Positions 21,369 to 29,597 of a stretch of 30,763 nt of DNA are shown piece after piece. Numbering within the stretch: position 1 is the stretch's first letter; the number at the start of each line of letters is the position of its first letter. The position numbers were made by a program, and so were the translations under genes. Below the pieces are notes generated by a model. That model was given only the letters and a program-made list of their open reading frames with translations, was not told the DNA's origin and searched no databases. This DNA comes from a virus. The DNA lies in the IMG/VR virus record IMGVR_UViG_3300030098_003049, positions 1-30,763 of that record; one strand, given 5' to 3'.

Positions 21369-22334
21369 TTAACTATCATATACTACCGTTACTACTGGCC
21401 TACAATAAACATATTGTCCATCACTATTACTATCACCTTGCATTGTTACGCATAAGGATTCTCCTGCTGCAAAATCAGCAGCAGTTCCATCAAGTGAACC
21501 ATCGGCTTTTTCTTTATAATAAGTAGTATCACTTGGGTCTGTAAAAGTTAATCTACTTATATGGTCACAAGCAACTGAAGTTAATCCACTACCAGTATTA
21601 GACATAACCCCAAATTTCCATAAATCTACATAAATTTCTCCATCAGCAGTATCCCATTCTAAGTCTGCACTAAAAGCTGTTACATTACCAGCTTCAGGCA
21701 TCATTAAAGAATATTTTAAAGTATCTACATTTACTGCTGTATCTCCTGTTCCAGATACAGTAGCTATAGTTGCTGTTTTAAGATGATAATTTGGGAACCC
21801 ACCTGAAAACCTACTATTTGTAGCTACAGTATATCTTCCTGCAAATTCTGAAGCAAACGCTTGTTTTGCTTTTTTAGTAACAGCTCCACTTGATACTGTA
21901 AAATCATCACTACTAAAACTTGCTATACCTTTATTAGAATCTGAAGCGTCTTCACCTTTTATTTTAATATATCCACTACTAGCGTCATATTCTGTATCAA
22001 TACCTTCATCACCTATTATATAAAAAAGTGCATCTCCATCAGAAAAGATAAGATTACCTGAATCAGTCCAAATTCCAACTTTGTCAATTTTAGAATTTAA
22101 ATCAGAAGCTAATCCTGATTCACCATAATTTATCCTAACAGAACCTGTTACTTCTAAATCGCCAATAATTTTAACTTTACCATTAACACTATTATCGTGG
22201 TTGGCAGAAGAAACTTCAATAGGAGAAGTTTCTCCACCTACCTTTAATGGTTGAAAATGAACAGACAAAGGATAACCATCACCTAAAGTGATTTCATTAA
22301 CCAAATTGCCATCCTCTTTTTTCTTGTAAGACAC
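21369..22334 (-). CDS. Tail or head fibre-like protein, 321 aa
   Basis: The N-terminal half has DGYPLSVHFQPLKVGGE, then VKIIGDLEVTGSVRINYGES, a phrase typical of phage fibre shafts, followed by repeated strand-turn units (FSDGDALFYIIGDEGIDTEYDASSGYIKIKGED, in parts). The C-terminal half (from about 170) is beta-rich: LKTATIATVSGTGDTAVNV, LKYSLMMPEAGNVTAFSADLEWDTADGEIYVDLWKF, and finally YCRPVVTVVYDS. It is probably a trimeric fibre or receptor-binding protein. It overlaps the preceding gene by one base (TAATG). Specificity cannot be read from sequence. Confidence 0.55.
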   Translation of the reverse strand: MSYKKKEDGNLVNEITLGDGYPLSVHFQPLKVGGETSPIEVSSANHDNSVNGKVKIIGDLEVTGSVRINYGESGLASDLNSKIDKVGIWTDSGNLIFSDGDALFYIIGDEGIDTEYDASSGYIKIKGEDASDSNKGIASFSSDDFTVSSGAVTKKAKQAFASEFAGRYTVATNSRFSGGFPNYHLKTATIATVSGTGDTAVNVDTLKYSLMMPEAGNVTAFSADLEWDTADGEIYVDLWKFGVMSNTGSGLTSVACDHISRLTFTDPSDTTYYKEKADGSLDGTAADFAAGESLCVTMQGDSNSDGQYVYCRPVVTVVYDS

Positions 22335-22615
22335 TATTTATCTGACCTCAATCCTCTGATTAAACCTCTTAGTGCTCCACCTACAAAGTTATCTACTAAA
22401 TCAATGAAAAAAGGCTCTACAGTCTTGTTCCATATTCCTTTTGTAAATTTCCATTGAGATAACCCTAAAGTCATAAATCTACCTGCTGCGAAGCATATTC
22501 CTTCAACCCAAGCACAAATTTCCTCATTTGGTATCTTTTTAAGCACATAAAGCACAATTCCACCACCTGTTCCACCTACTAATAATCCTGCGTTATTTGA
22601 TATAAAATCTAACAT
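22334..22615 (-). CDS. Small protein with hydrophobic N-terminus, 93 aa
   Basis: Residues about 8-26 (AGLLVGGTGGGIVLYVLKK) form a hydrophobic segment, preceded by MLDFISNN. The second half, GICFAAGRFMTLGLSQWKFTKGIWNKTVEPFFIDLVDNFVGGALRGLIRGLRSDK (in parts), has two amphipathic helices with Trp. It may be a holin-like or virion-associated membrane protein. Its place between the lysis genes and the fibre genes suits either. SD AAAGGAGAAA is inside the preceding gene. Confidence 0.45.
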   Translation of the reverse strand: MLDFISNNAGLLVGGTGGGIVLYVLKKIPNEEICAWVEGICFAAGRFMTLGLSQWKFTKGIWNKTVEPFFIDLVDNFVGGALRGLIRGLRSDK

Positions 22616-22616
22616 A

Positions 22617-22784
22617 TTATTTCTCCTTTATAATAGTTTCTAATATTTCTATACGGCTTCTAAGTCTTTCAACTTCTTTATCTAACTCATTAGGTTCTTC
22701 AACATAGTGAAGAATTTTGTCTAGTTTAAATTGCTTTCTGATTAGTTTGGCAACTGCTTTGATAATCATACTCTGCACTAACAT
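22617..22784 (-). CDS. Small amphipathic/coiled-coil protein, 55 aa
   Basis: It overlaps the metallophosphoesterase gene by seven bases, from ATG 22784 (an internal ATG at 22769 is also possible). The N-terminal part is basic and hydrophobic (SMIIKAVAKLIRKQFKLDKIL) and the C-terminal half is a heptad-patterned helix (NELDKEVERLRSRIEILETIIKEK, in two parts). It could bind the membrane through the first helix and self-associate through the second. Its 3' end carries the SD of the next small gene. No family is recognised. Confidence 0.55.
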   Translation of the reverse strand: MLVQSMIIKAVAKLIRKQFKLDKILHYVEEPNELDKEVERLRSRIEILETIIKEK

Positions 22785-23560
22785 TTTCCGTTCCCATCTA
22801 TAATCTCACCCCATAATGAAGTTTTGCCGTTTATTATTTGTATAATATGGACTGTAAACAGTCCTCCTCTAAAAAAATCTACAATAGCAAAAGCGTGTGC
22901 CCAATTAATCCTTCTATGGTCAAGCCAATCATTAGCTTCTGCTGCCATATCCTTTAAACATCCGATACTCCACGCAGACTTTGGTCCGTCCATATGTGTA
23001 GCAGACATTTGTTGTAAATCGTGCCAATGTCCATACATAACATTGCAACCAAGTTTACGCAAATGGTTACTTGTATGGTATTGACCACCATATTGATGTC
23101 CGTGATATAGGTATAATTTACCTAATTTTAAGTGTTTTCCAAAGGGAATATATTTGTAACCTCTACCTTTTAAGTCTACTGCATTTTTAAACTTATATTG
23201 AGGTATGTAAGGATACTTCTCAACAGCCATATTTAACCAGTTATCGTGGTTACCTTCTGTGATGTAGCGTTCCTCACAATTCACTTTGTCTAAACTCTCG
23301 TCAATTTGGTCCATACCAGCATTAACATCTTTTACGTCTTTTTCAAAATCTTCTATTAAGAACTCAAGAGGTGGTGCTTTTTTACGTTTATATTTCCAAG
23401 CACTAAAAGCCGACCATTCACCTACATCACCTAAATCAACATAAGCGTCAGGTTTAACTATTTCAATAGTCTTTTTTAATACGTTTATAGCAGGTTGGTC
23501 GTGTAAAGGAAAATGTTTGTCAGGTGTTACTATTACTCTCTTAACTACACCTGTTGTCAC
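22778..23560 (-). CDS. Calcineurin-like metallophosphoesterase
   Basis: The 260-residue protein has all five metal-binding motifs of the family: PDKHFP (D14, H16), DLGD (D45), EGNHDN (N104, H105), YHGHQYG (H153, H155) and YGHWHD (GHWH 177-180). These proteins cut phosphoester bonds in nucleotides, nucleic acid ends or protein phosphate groups, using a two-metal centre. The start is GTG 23560, overlapping the stop of the previous gene (TAGTG). It is unusual that an intact enzyme sits in the middle of lysis and virion genes. It might trim DNA ends or act on a host substrate late in infection. The substrate is unknown. Confidence 0.85.
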   Translation of the reverse strand: MTTGVVKRVIVTPDKHFPLHDQPAINVLKKTIEIVKPDAYVDLGDVGEWSAFSAWKYKRKKAPPLEFLIEDFEKDVKDVNAGMDQIDESLDKVNCEERYITEGNHDNWLNMAVEKYPYIPQYKFKNAVDLKGRGYKYIPFGKHLKLGKLYLYHGHQYGGQYHTSNHLRKLGCNVMYGHWHDLQQMSATHMDGPKSAWSIGCLKDMAAEANDWLDHRRINWAHAFAIVDFFRGGLFTVHIIQIINGKTSLWGEIIDGNGKC

Positions 23561-23718
23561 TATTTAATCTCGCTTTTAATCTTTTTAATTTGATATAAAA
23601 AGTAAGCAATAAGAACAACCATATAGCCTAATTCAATTACTGGACTAAAAACATCTATCCATTGAACTATATAACCACTTAACCCAAGTCCACCAGCCTT
23701 TAAACTTTCAACGTCCAA
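23560..23718 (-). CDS. Small single-span membrane protein, holin candidate, 52 aa
   Basis: It starts at TTG 23718 behind AGAGGTAGAG and overlaps the lysozyme gene by 11 bases. It ends in TAGTG overlap with the phosphoesterase gene. The sequence begins MDVESLKAGGLGLSGY and has one predicted membrane span (about residues 27-43, IELGYMVVLIAYFLYQI) followed by a basic tail (KKIKSEIK). A membrane protein fused so tightly to an endolysin gene suggests a holin, pinholin or spanin-like job. The open frame has no ATG start, which lowers confidence. Confidence 0.5.
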   Translation of the reverse strand: MDVESLKAGGLGLSGYIVQWIDVFSPVIELGYMVVLIAYFLYQIKKIKSEIK

Positions 23719-24121
23719 ACTCTACCTCTTTTACTCTATTACTTAATTCTTTTGCTCTATTAGGTGTTTGTTTCGCCCAAAGGCTATCAAGCATTTCTAC
23801 TGAAGCATCGTGAAATTGCTGATTTTGTAAATAGGCTATTGTTTTTTTAAACTTAGAAAACCCACCTACACCTAATTGATAACACATCTCCATAACAACA
23901 TCTTTAATCTCTTGTGGCATATAACCATACCATTTAAACTTAATCTTAATCATATCGTGTAAGGCTTTAAGTTTACGCTCAAGAATGATGTCGCATATAT
24001 CTGCATCTAATTCTAAATCTTTAATGGCGAAGCCGTAGCCTATAGTATCAATACCTAAACTATCTTTATAAACTACACCAACATAGCCTTCGTGTTTCTT
24101 AATACTCTCTATTAAACTCAT
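23708..24121 (-). CDS. GH24 lysozyme (T4-type endolysin)
   Basis: The 137-residue protein has the E-x8-D-x5-T triad of T4-type lysozymes: E11 in KHEGYV, D20 in YKDSLG, and T26 in DTIGYG. Later helices with MEMCYQLGVGGFSKFKKTIAYLQ and AKQTPNRAKEL (in parts) match the family's C-terminal lobe. There is no signal peptide or SAR membrane anchor, so it would need a holin for access to the peptidoglycan. It cuts the sugar backbone of the cell wall for release of new virions. It begins one base after the preceding gene stop. Confidence 0.92.
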   Translation of the reverse strand: MSLIESIKKHEGYVGVVYKDSLGIDTIGYGFAIKDLELDADICDIILERKLKALHDMIKIKFKWYGYMPQEIKDVVMEMCYQLGVGGFSKFKKTIAYLQNQQFHDASVEMLDSLWAKQTPNRAKELSNRVKEVEFGR

Positions 24122-24122
24122 A

Positions 24123-24641
24123 TTAATCTTCTATGTGTAATATTAACTGTAAATCACCATCTGCAAATGTAGGAGTGGTTGATGATGTTAATATAGCTTG
24201 AACATAAACACTTGTACTATCTGATGCTGCCTGTAATAACATTAAATCATCATTATTTTCTCCTGAAACACTCGCAGCAACCATTTGATGAATTTTTGAA
24301 TTATCAATATGACTCCCACTTGTAGCAATATCATTATCTAATTTACTTAAACCACATATATTATTAGCAAGTAAATTTGCATCAGTAACATTAGCAGTTG
24401 CGTTTATTACGCCAAGACCTGTATTCCCTTCGGTAAAAATAAATGTTATATCATCTGAACCAGCAGTTTTATCAAAAATATAACCTCCAACCAATTTAGA
24501 GCAACCACCTTTTTCTAATACTGCTCTTGGTATTTCTGTTGCAGTAAATAAAACATCTCCCTGAGCATAAGCATCTGTGCTTAATGTAGGGGTAATTCTT
24601 ATAATTCTTTTACTACTTCTAACCACTCCATCTCTACTCAT
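24123..24641 (-). CDS. Head decoration-like virion protein candidate, 172 aa
   Basis: It has a beta-rich layout (RIIRITPTLSTDAYAQGDVLFTATEIP, then GGYIFDKTAGSDDITFIFTEGN and a final DLQLILHIED) with no catalytic residues. It lies two genes downstream of the major capsid gene, a common place for decoration or head-fibre proteins. It overlaps the previous gene by eight bases. Role by context only. Confidence 0.5.
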   Translation of the reverse strand: MSRDGVVRSSKRIIRITPTLSTDAYAQGDVLFTATEIPRAVLEKGGCSKLVGGYIFDKTAGSDDITFIFTEGNTGLGVINATANVTDANLLANNICGLSKLDNDIATSGSHIDNSKIHQMVAASVSGENNDDLMLLQAASDSTSVYVQAILTSSTTPTFADGDLQLILHIED

Positions 24642-24834
24642 CTACAGCCTCCTTTTTAGGTGCTTTTTTCTTTTTAGGTTTTGCTTTTGGTTTAGATTTT
24701 TCTATAACCTCTATATCAAATCTTCCGTCTTTTTCTAAATTTTCTAATTTTTTTGCAGTAATAAAACACTCAACATTAAGTGTCATTCCTGAAGGAACTT
24801 TGTTTCCTCTAAATATAACTTTACAATCTTTCAT
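24634..24834 (-). CDS. Small Lys-rich protein following the capsid gene, 66 aa
   Basis: The start is set at ATG 24834 because a CAACAGGAGATTAT ribosome site precedes it; an upstream in-frame ATG (24876) lies in the hairpin and has no SD. It reads MKDCKVIFRGNKVPSGMTLNVE (split), a strand pair and helix, and then a strongly basic tail KPKAKPKKKKAPKKEAVDE. Basic C-terminal tails of this kind are common in small phage head proteins. The function is unknown. Confidence 0.6.
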   Translation of the reverse strand: MKDCKVIFRGNKVPSGMTLNVECFITAKKLENLEKDGRFDIEVIEKSKPKAKPKKKKAPKKEAVDE

Positions 24835-24854
24835 ATAATCTCCTGTTGAATATA

Positions 24855-24873
24855 GGGAGGCATAAAGCCTCCC
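24855..24873 (-). terminator. Stem-loop downstream of the major capsid gene
   Basis: GGGAGGC (24855-24861) and GCCTCCC (24867-24873) form a 7-bp GC-rich stem with a five-base loop, flanked by further AT pairs (ATATA and its partner). It lies 26 bases after the stop of the capsid gene on the - strand. A U-run is missing on that side, so it may be a partial terminator or an mRNA stability hairpin that raises capsid mRNA over the genes that follow. A smaller ATTAAC/GTTAAT repeat precedes it. Confidence 0.5.
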
Positions 24874-24899
24874 CATATATTATTAACTTAGTTAATTGC

Positions 24900-25841
24900 T
24901 TACCAAGAAGTTGTTCCTTCTTCAACAATTCCCCAACATTTAGTTTGACTTGCATCTTGAACTAATTTAGCTCCACCGATATAATCGCCCACTAATTTGT
25001 GTGCAATATAATCAATGTCATATTCTGAGCTTACTGAAGGAGCTTTACTAAAACCGTATGCTAATGCAGAACTGTGAATTAAGAATCCACCTAATACATT
25101 ACCATTAGTTAAAGCACCATCATCAGAATCTACAGCATCATTATGATTTGTAGATGTAATATGGTTAGAAAGAACTACATTCATACCCATAACAGAACCA
25201 ACTTGTCCATTAGGAACATCAACTGCACCTGTTTTAGAAATATGAATAAAATCATCTATTCTAAATAATGAAGCATATAAAGTTGGATTTAGTATAAGTG
25301 TACACTCATTAAGTGGACAGTTATTTTCTAAAGCAACTTTACTCATATGTGCTAATGTAGCAGCATCAATAGTTTTTGCTACTGTATTACCTGCAATATT
25401 AATACATTCTGTTGTTAAAGCAAGAGCAGTTTCTACTTCTGTTTCAAATCCTAAAGCTAATTTATAACCAATAGAATCTGCATACATTGAAAGTAGGTCT
25501 GAACTTGATTGAACCACACCCATATCTTCAACCATTGCTGAAGCATATTTATGTGAAGTTAATGCTAATGCAATACTGTCTTCTGTTGCATTAGTGTAGT
25601 TAACAGGAACGTGAGGTGCTTTAGTAGCTGCATCTGCAACATCTGCAACTGATGGTATATTAACTGTATCACCACCTGCTGAAACTAAAGAACTATAATC
25701 TGTTCCTACATTTGTCATCACTAAGTTTTTCTTAAATGATGCTCTGACTGCTGCTGCCCATATCTCTGGTATAAATACTGCTAATTCAGTATCAGAGGCT
25801 TGAGATGCAGCTGGATTTGCTAAACCTGTACTTGTCGCCAT
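24900..25841 (-). CDS. Major capsid protein
   Basis: The 313-residue protein begins with a short Ala/Ser-rich arm and then ELAVFIPEIWAAAVRASFKKNLVMTNVG (in parts), SAGGDTVNIPSVADVADAATKAP and VNYTNATEDSIALALTSHKYASAMVEDM. This order (N-arm, long helix, E-loop-like beta section, and P-domain) is typical of HK97-fold major capsid proteins of siphoviruses. No protease gene is seen next to it, so the arm is not obviously removed. It is separated from the scaffold gene by 59 bases with a possible hairpin, and followed by a stem-loop. Confidence 0.85.
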   Translation of the reverse strand: MATSTGLANPAASQASDTELAVFIPEIWAAAVRASFKKNLVMTNVGTDYSSLVSAGGDTVNIPSVADVADAATKAPHVPVNYTNATEDSIALALTSHKYASAMVEDMGVVQSSSDLLSMYADSIGYKLALGFETEVETALALTTECINIAGNTVAKTIDAATLAHMSKVALENNCPLNECTLILNPTLYASLFRIDDFIHISKTGAVDVPNGQVGSVMGMNVVLSNHITSTNHNDAVDSDDGALTNGNVLGGFLIHSSALAYGFSKAPSVSSEYDIDYIAHKLVGDYIGGAKLVQDASQTKCWGIVEEGTTSW

Positions 25842-25857
25842 TTATTTCTCCGAATCT

Positions 25858-25898
25858 AATCCTCTATCAACTGCCAAATGCGACCTTCAAGTAGGATT
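25858..25898 (-). promoter_or_regulatory. Possible hairpin in the capsid gene leader
   Basis: AATCCT (25858-25863) pairs with AGGATT (25893-25898), with flanking CTA/TAG extension, giving a modest stem around a long loop in the 59-base gap between scaffold and capsid genes. It may set capsid translation relative to scaffold. The stem is AT-rich and short, so this is weak support. Confidence 0.25.
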
Positions 25899-25900
25899 TT

Positions 25901-26422
25901 TTATTTTTTAGTATATTGAGCCACAATATCTTTCCAATTACTTTTTCTGTCTGCTTTGCTCATATTAGTCCAACCACTTACATCTTTAGCTGGGGTTTTG
26001 ACTGTACCTCTTACTTGAGGTTCAGGAGCAGTCTGTTTAGTAATAGTAGACACCACTAACTCTAATGTTTCTAAATCTTTATTTAAAAATTGTTCTCGCT
26101 TATCTTTAGGTAACTGTTCTAATAAAGAAGTTTTTCTATTTTCTTCATATGTTTGCCATTTTGCAGCTTTTTTAGATAAATTTTCATTTTCTAAAGAAAC
26201 TTTTTCATATAAAGTTTTAAACTCTTCTTTTTCTTTAAGTTTAAGATTTTCTTGAGATTCTAACTTCTTTTCTAGTTCAGCTAACTTATTTTCAGCTTCT
26301 TGAGCTCTTTTTCTATACTTCTTGCTTTCTGCTATGTACTCATTTTGAGCCACTTCCTGAGTAACATTCTCTGCACCACTATCCACAACTGTTTCATTTG
26401 ATACTTGTTTTTCTTCGGACAT
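25901..26422 (-). CDS. Scaffolding protein
   Basis: The 173-residue protein is highly charged, with a disordered acidic N-terminus and a coiled coil from about residue 30 to 105 (ESKKYRKRAQEAENKLAELEKKLES, then LYEKVSLENENLSKKAAKWQTYEE). A C-terminal segment (GTVKTPAKDVSGWTNMSKADRKSNWKDIVAQYTKK, in parts) may contact the capsid. Position just before the capsid gene and these features fit a scaffold that guides capsid assembly and is then lost. It is the first gene of the late operon. Confidence 0.82.
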   Translation of the reverse strand: MSEEKQVSNETVVDSGAENVTQEVAQNEYIAESKKYRKRAQEAENKLAELEKKLESQENLKLKEKEEFKTLYEKVSLENENLSKKAAKWQTYEENRKTSLLEQLPKDKREQFLNKDLETLELVVSTITKQTAPEPQVRGTVKTPAKDVSGWTNMSKADRKSNWKDIVAQYTKK

Positions 26423-26458
26423 ACTGTCTCCTATCTTGTATATTTATTAAAGCAAAAT

Positions 26459-26501
26459 ACTATATCTTGCGTTTGTCATACATTGTAACTTAAATTAAAA
26501 T
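26459..26501. promoter_or_regulatory. Divergent promoter region between scaffold and large terminase
   Basis: On the + strand TTGTCA (26473-26478) and TAAAAT (26496-26501) are 17 bases apart. On the - strand TTACAA (26488-26483) and TATAGT (26464-26459) are 18 bases apart. Both look like sigma-70 promoters and overlap. The + strand start would be just a few bases ahead of the terminase ATG at 26511, so the transcript would be nearly leaderless. The pattern is seen in sequence; use is inferred. Confidence 0.4.
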
Positions 26502-26510
26502 GGCAGAAAA

Positions 26511-27821
26511 ATGCAACATTTAAATAATTATAAAAAAAAATGGTTCAATTATTTAGACTATTCTCCACACGAAGGTCAAAATAAATTGCATTTTCCTACT
26601 AAAAAATCTGCAAGGTTTTTTGTAATGATTTGTGGGAGGCGTTTTGGGAAGACTACGGCATCGGCAATGGAAGCGACATTCTACGCCTCCCAGCCGAACC
26701 AACGTATTTGGCTGGTAGGTCTTTCGTATGATAAAGCCGACTTGATGTTCAGAGAAGTGTGGGATAAGATGGTAAAAGGACATCAGAATGATATTATCAA
26801 GGCTTCAGAGAAAGAAAGATATATCAAATTCAAATGGGGAACAACCGTAGAAGCTAAATCAGCAGATAATCCTGATTCACTTGTTGGTGAAGGGTTGGAC
26901 TTGCTGATTATAGATGAGGCAGCGAAAGTAAGACCTAGAATTTGGGATATGTATTTATCTCCCACTCTATCTGATAGAAAAGGTAAGGCGATTTTTATTT
27001 CAACGCCAGAAGGGTTTAATTGGTTATATGATTTATACCTGCTTGGAAAAAGTGATGAACTTTGGGAATCACATCAAGCACCGTCTTGGGATAATAATTT
27101 CGCTTTTCCTACAGGTGCAGATGACAAATTTCTCGTTGAGAGAAAACGTAATATGTCTAAAGAGCTTTTTGACCAAGAGTATGGAGCACAGTTTACTTCG
27201 TTTGAAGGTAGGGTTTATCCTTTTGATAGAAATATTGATGTTGGTTATTACCCTCATAATGCCCATCTTCCTACTTTTTGTAGTATTGATTTTGGGTACA
27301 GGATGCCTTCTGTGGGATGGTATCAAACGTACAGAGTAAATGGTGAATGGCATATTAATATGATAGATGAAATAATACATCAAACAAATATAAAAACAGA
27401 TGAGCTAGTAAGTATGATAAAAAGTAAACCTTATAATGTAATGAGATATTACGGTGACCCAGCAGGTTTACAGGCACAAGGTCAATCAGGTGTAGGAGAT
27501 ATAGAAATTTTTAGAAAAAAAGGTATAAACGTTAGGACAATAACAGATAAAGCCTCAAGAAGTATAACAGCAGGTGTTAATCACGTTAGAAGTTTTATAG
27601 AAAACGCTAACGGAGAAAGATACCTTCATTTAAACAATAATTGTATAGGTATGGCAGAAGATTTAGAAAGTTACAGGTATCCTGAAGTTCAAGACGGTAA
27701 ACCATTAAAACAAGAGCCATTAAAAGACGGATACCACGACCACGGTTGCGACCAATTAAGATATTTTTTTATTAACCATTTTCCAATTAAAAACAGAGAA
27801 ATTAAAGTGAGGAAACGATAA
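26511..27821 (+). CDS. terL: Terminase large subunit
   Basis: The 436-residue protein has an ATPase with Walker A CGRRFGKTT (41-49), Walker B LLIIDEAA (D135, E136) and coupling motif IFISTP (161-166). The C-terminal RNase H-like nuclease has CSIDFGY (D260), a second acidic site at D286/E287, YGDPAG (D316) and HDHGCDQLRY (D410, D414). This is the motor that pumps DNA into the prohead and cuts the genome. Length is normal for phage TerL. No good SD is seen; start is at the only ATG with a full Walker domain downstream. Confidence 0.95.
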   Translation: MQHLNNYKKKWFNYLDYSPHEGQNKLHFPTKKSARFFVMICGRRFGKTTASAMEATFYASQPNQRIWLVGLSYDKADLMFREVWDKMVKGHQNDIIKASEKERYIKFKWGTTVEAKSADNPDSLVGEGLDLLIIDEAAKVRPRIWDMYLSPTLSDRKGKAIFISTPEGFNWLYDLYLLGKSDELWESHQAPSWDNNFAFPTGADDKFLVERKRNMSKELFDQEYGAQFTSFEGRVYPFDRNIDVGYYPHNAHLPTFCSIDFGYRMPSVGWYQTYRVNGEWHINMIDEIIHQTNIKTDELVSMIKSKPYNVMRYYGDPAGLQAQGQSGVGDIEIFRKKGINVRTITDKASRSITAGVNHVRSFIENANGERYLHLNNNCIGMAEDLESYRYPEVQDGKPLKQEPLKDGYHDHGCDQLRYFFINHFPIKNREIKVRKR

Positions 27822-29143
27822 TGTATGAACAAGATATAATAACAGAAAGTTTAAAAAAATTAAAGATTTATAATCATAACCAAAGAGAAAAATATGTAAA
27901 TAAATTACTTGATTATTATAATGGAAATAATACGGAAAATTATATATCAGGAAGGTTTGATTTAGAGGCTTTTAGGGAAGTTCCGCCTTATGAGGCAAAT
28001 ATAACCAAAAAATTTATAAATAAAATGTCTCGTATATACACTATAGGTGCGGACAGGAACGTTAATAAAAAATATGATAATCTCTCTGTATTAAAAGACG
28101 CTAAAATGAAACATATTGAAAGAATGACACGCTTAGTTGGTAGTATAGCTGTAAGGATAATGTTTGTTGATGATGAAATGCCTCACTTTGATTATCAACC
28201 TATATATTATTTTCATCCTTTCTTTGGAAGCGACCCTTTTAAACCAACTTCTATATGTTATCCTTTAATGAACTATACAACAGATTCTTCTAATTCAGAT
28301 AAATTACAATATATTCATTGGAATGATAAAGAATATGTTATTTTTGATGATAGTGGAGGAATTTTAGAACAACAATCTCATAATTATGGTGTTTTACCTT
28401 TTGCTTTTACTCATAGAGAGCATCAATGTGATTCTTTCTATGTTGAAGGTGCAAATGATATTGTTAGTGCTAATGAGCATATTAATATTACAATGACAGA
28501 GATGCAACTTGGTTTAAGGTTTCAAATGTTTGGACAACCTGTAGTTTCTGGTGCAGATTTAGGAAATAGACAAAGATTTGGTTCTGATGTTATATTAGAG
28601 CTTCCTTCTGATGCAAATTATGATATTAAATCACCATCAGGCGATATTAATAAAGTTATTGAGAACGTTAAATTTCAAATGGAACTTGCAGCACAAAATA
28701 ATCACTTATCTGTTCAATTTGCTCAAGATGGTGGCGAAACACCAAGTGGTATTGCTTTGAAAATTAAAGATTTAGAAAGTTTTGAAGATTATCAGGATGA
28801 TTTGGCTTTATGGACACAATACGAGCACGAAATTTACCAAATTGAGAAGAAAATAGCAAGAACTTTTAATATAAACTTACCTGAAGGTTTAAAACTTGAT
28901 TTTAATGAACCTGAATATCCAATGACGGTACAAGACCAAATAGCCCTTGATAATCATAGATTAAACTTAGGACTAATAAGTAAGGCTGAATTAATGGTTG
29001 AATACAATAAAGACTTGACTTTAAAAGAAGCAGAAGCTAAATTAGAAGAAAACAAATCTAAATTAGAAAAACCCAAAGAAATAAAAGAAACTGAAGAAGT
29101 TGAGGAAGTAGAGAACCAAGATGGAAGTAAAGACGAAATTTAA
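27821..29143 (+). CDS. Portal protein
   Basis: The 440-residue protein directly follows the terminase and overlaps it by one base (TAATG). It has the portal hallmarks: an N-terminal helical part (REKYVNKLLDYYNGN), RFDLEAFREVPPYEANITKKFINKM, a central YGVLPFAFTHRE, then ANEHINITMTEMQLGLRFQMFGQPVVSGA, SPSGDINKVIENVKFQMELAAQ and a SPSGIALK-like GETPSGIALKIKDLE stretch (in parts). The portal ring is the entry point for DNA and the docking site for terminase and tail. Its acidic C-terminal tail (KETEEVEEVENQDGSKDEI) is typical. Confidence 0.9.
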   Translation: MYEQDIITESLKKLKIYNHNQREKYVNKLLDYYNGNNTENYISGRFDLEAFREVPPYEANITKKFINKMSRIYTIGADRNVNKKYDNLSVLKDAKMKHIERMTRLVGSIAVRIMFVDDEMPHFDYQPIYYFHPFFGSDPFKPTSICYPLMNYTTDSSNSDKLQYIHWNDKEYVIFDDSGGILEQQSHNYGVLPFAFTHREHQCDSFYVEGANDIVSANEHINITMTEMQLGLRFQMFGQPVVSGADLGNRQRFGSDVILELPSDANYDIKSPSGDINKVIENVKFQMELAAQNNHLSVQFAQDGGETPSGIALKIKDLESFEDYQDDLALWTQYEHEIYQIEKKIARTFNINLPEGLKLDFNEPEYPMTVQDQIALDNHRLNLGLISKAELMVEYNKDLTLKEAEAKLEENKSKLEKPKEIKETEEVEEVENQDGSKDEI

Positions 29144-29597
29144 TATAAGTTTTGCAGAAGGTTTAAAAGAATTAGGGAAAAGAAAATTAAATAAAAGTTT
29201 ATTAGAACAGATAATTAAACCTATTGTAGAAAAATCTAAAAGATTTATTAAATCTGGAAAAGTAAGACCAGCTCTTGCTAAATCAACTATAGAACAAAGA
29301 AAAAAAATAGGAATTTCACAATCAAAACCTTTATTTAAAACAGGTGCTTTAGCTAATAGTTTAAGAGCTGATACTCAAGGCATAAAATCAAGTGCAAGAA
29401 ATAATAAAGGTGAATATTACGCTAAATTCCATTATTATGGAGGAGATAATGGAAGTCCTCCTGAAAGAAAATTTATAACCGCTAAAAGTGAAGGAGAATA
29501 TTTGACCTCTGAAAAATCATTTCCTGATAAAATTAACAAGGAATTTAAATCAAAATTCAGTAAATTGTTAAGTAATAGGATAAGGAAAAAGAAATGA
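29121..29597 (+). CDS. Phage virion morphogenesis/tail completion-like protein
   Basis: The 158-residue protein overlaps the portal gene by 23 bases. It carries RPALAKSTIEQRKKIGI, KPLFKTGALANSLRAD and PPERKFITAKSE (about 110-125). This layout of a K-T-G-x-L-x-x-S-L motif with a late P-x-R-x-F segment is found in Mu gpG-like and HK97 gp10-like morphogenesis proteins at the head-tail junction. Its C-terminus is Lys-rich (KFSKLLSNRIRKKK). It lies in the packaging operon rather than with the tail genes. Confidence 0.65.
   Translation: MEVKTKFNISFAEGLKELGKRKLNKSLLEQIIKPIVEKSKRFIKSGKVRPALAKSTIEQRKKIGISQSKPLFKTGALANSLRADTQGIKSSARNNKGEYYAKFHYYGGDNGSPPERKFITAKSEGEYLTSEKSFPDKINKEFKSKFSKLLSNRIRKKK

Noticed and set aside
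24835-24876. Upstream ATG at 24876 for the small Lys-rich protein
   Set aside because: It lies in the hairpin after the capsid gene without an SD; ATG 24834 has AGGAG at good spacing.
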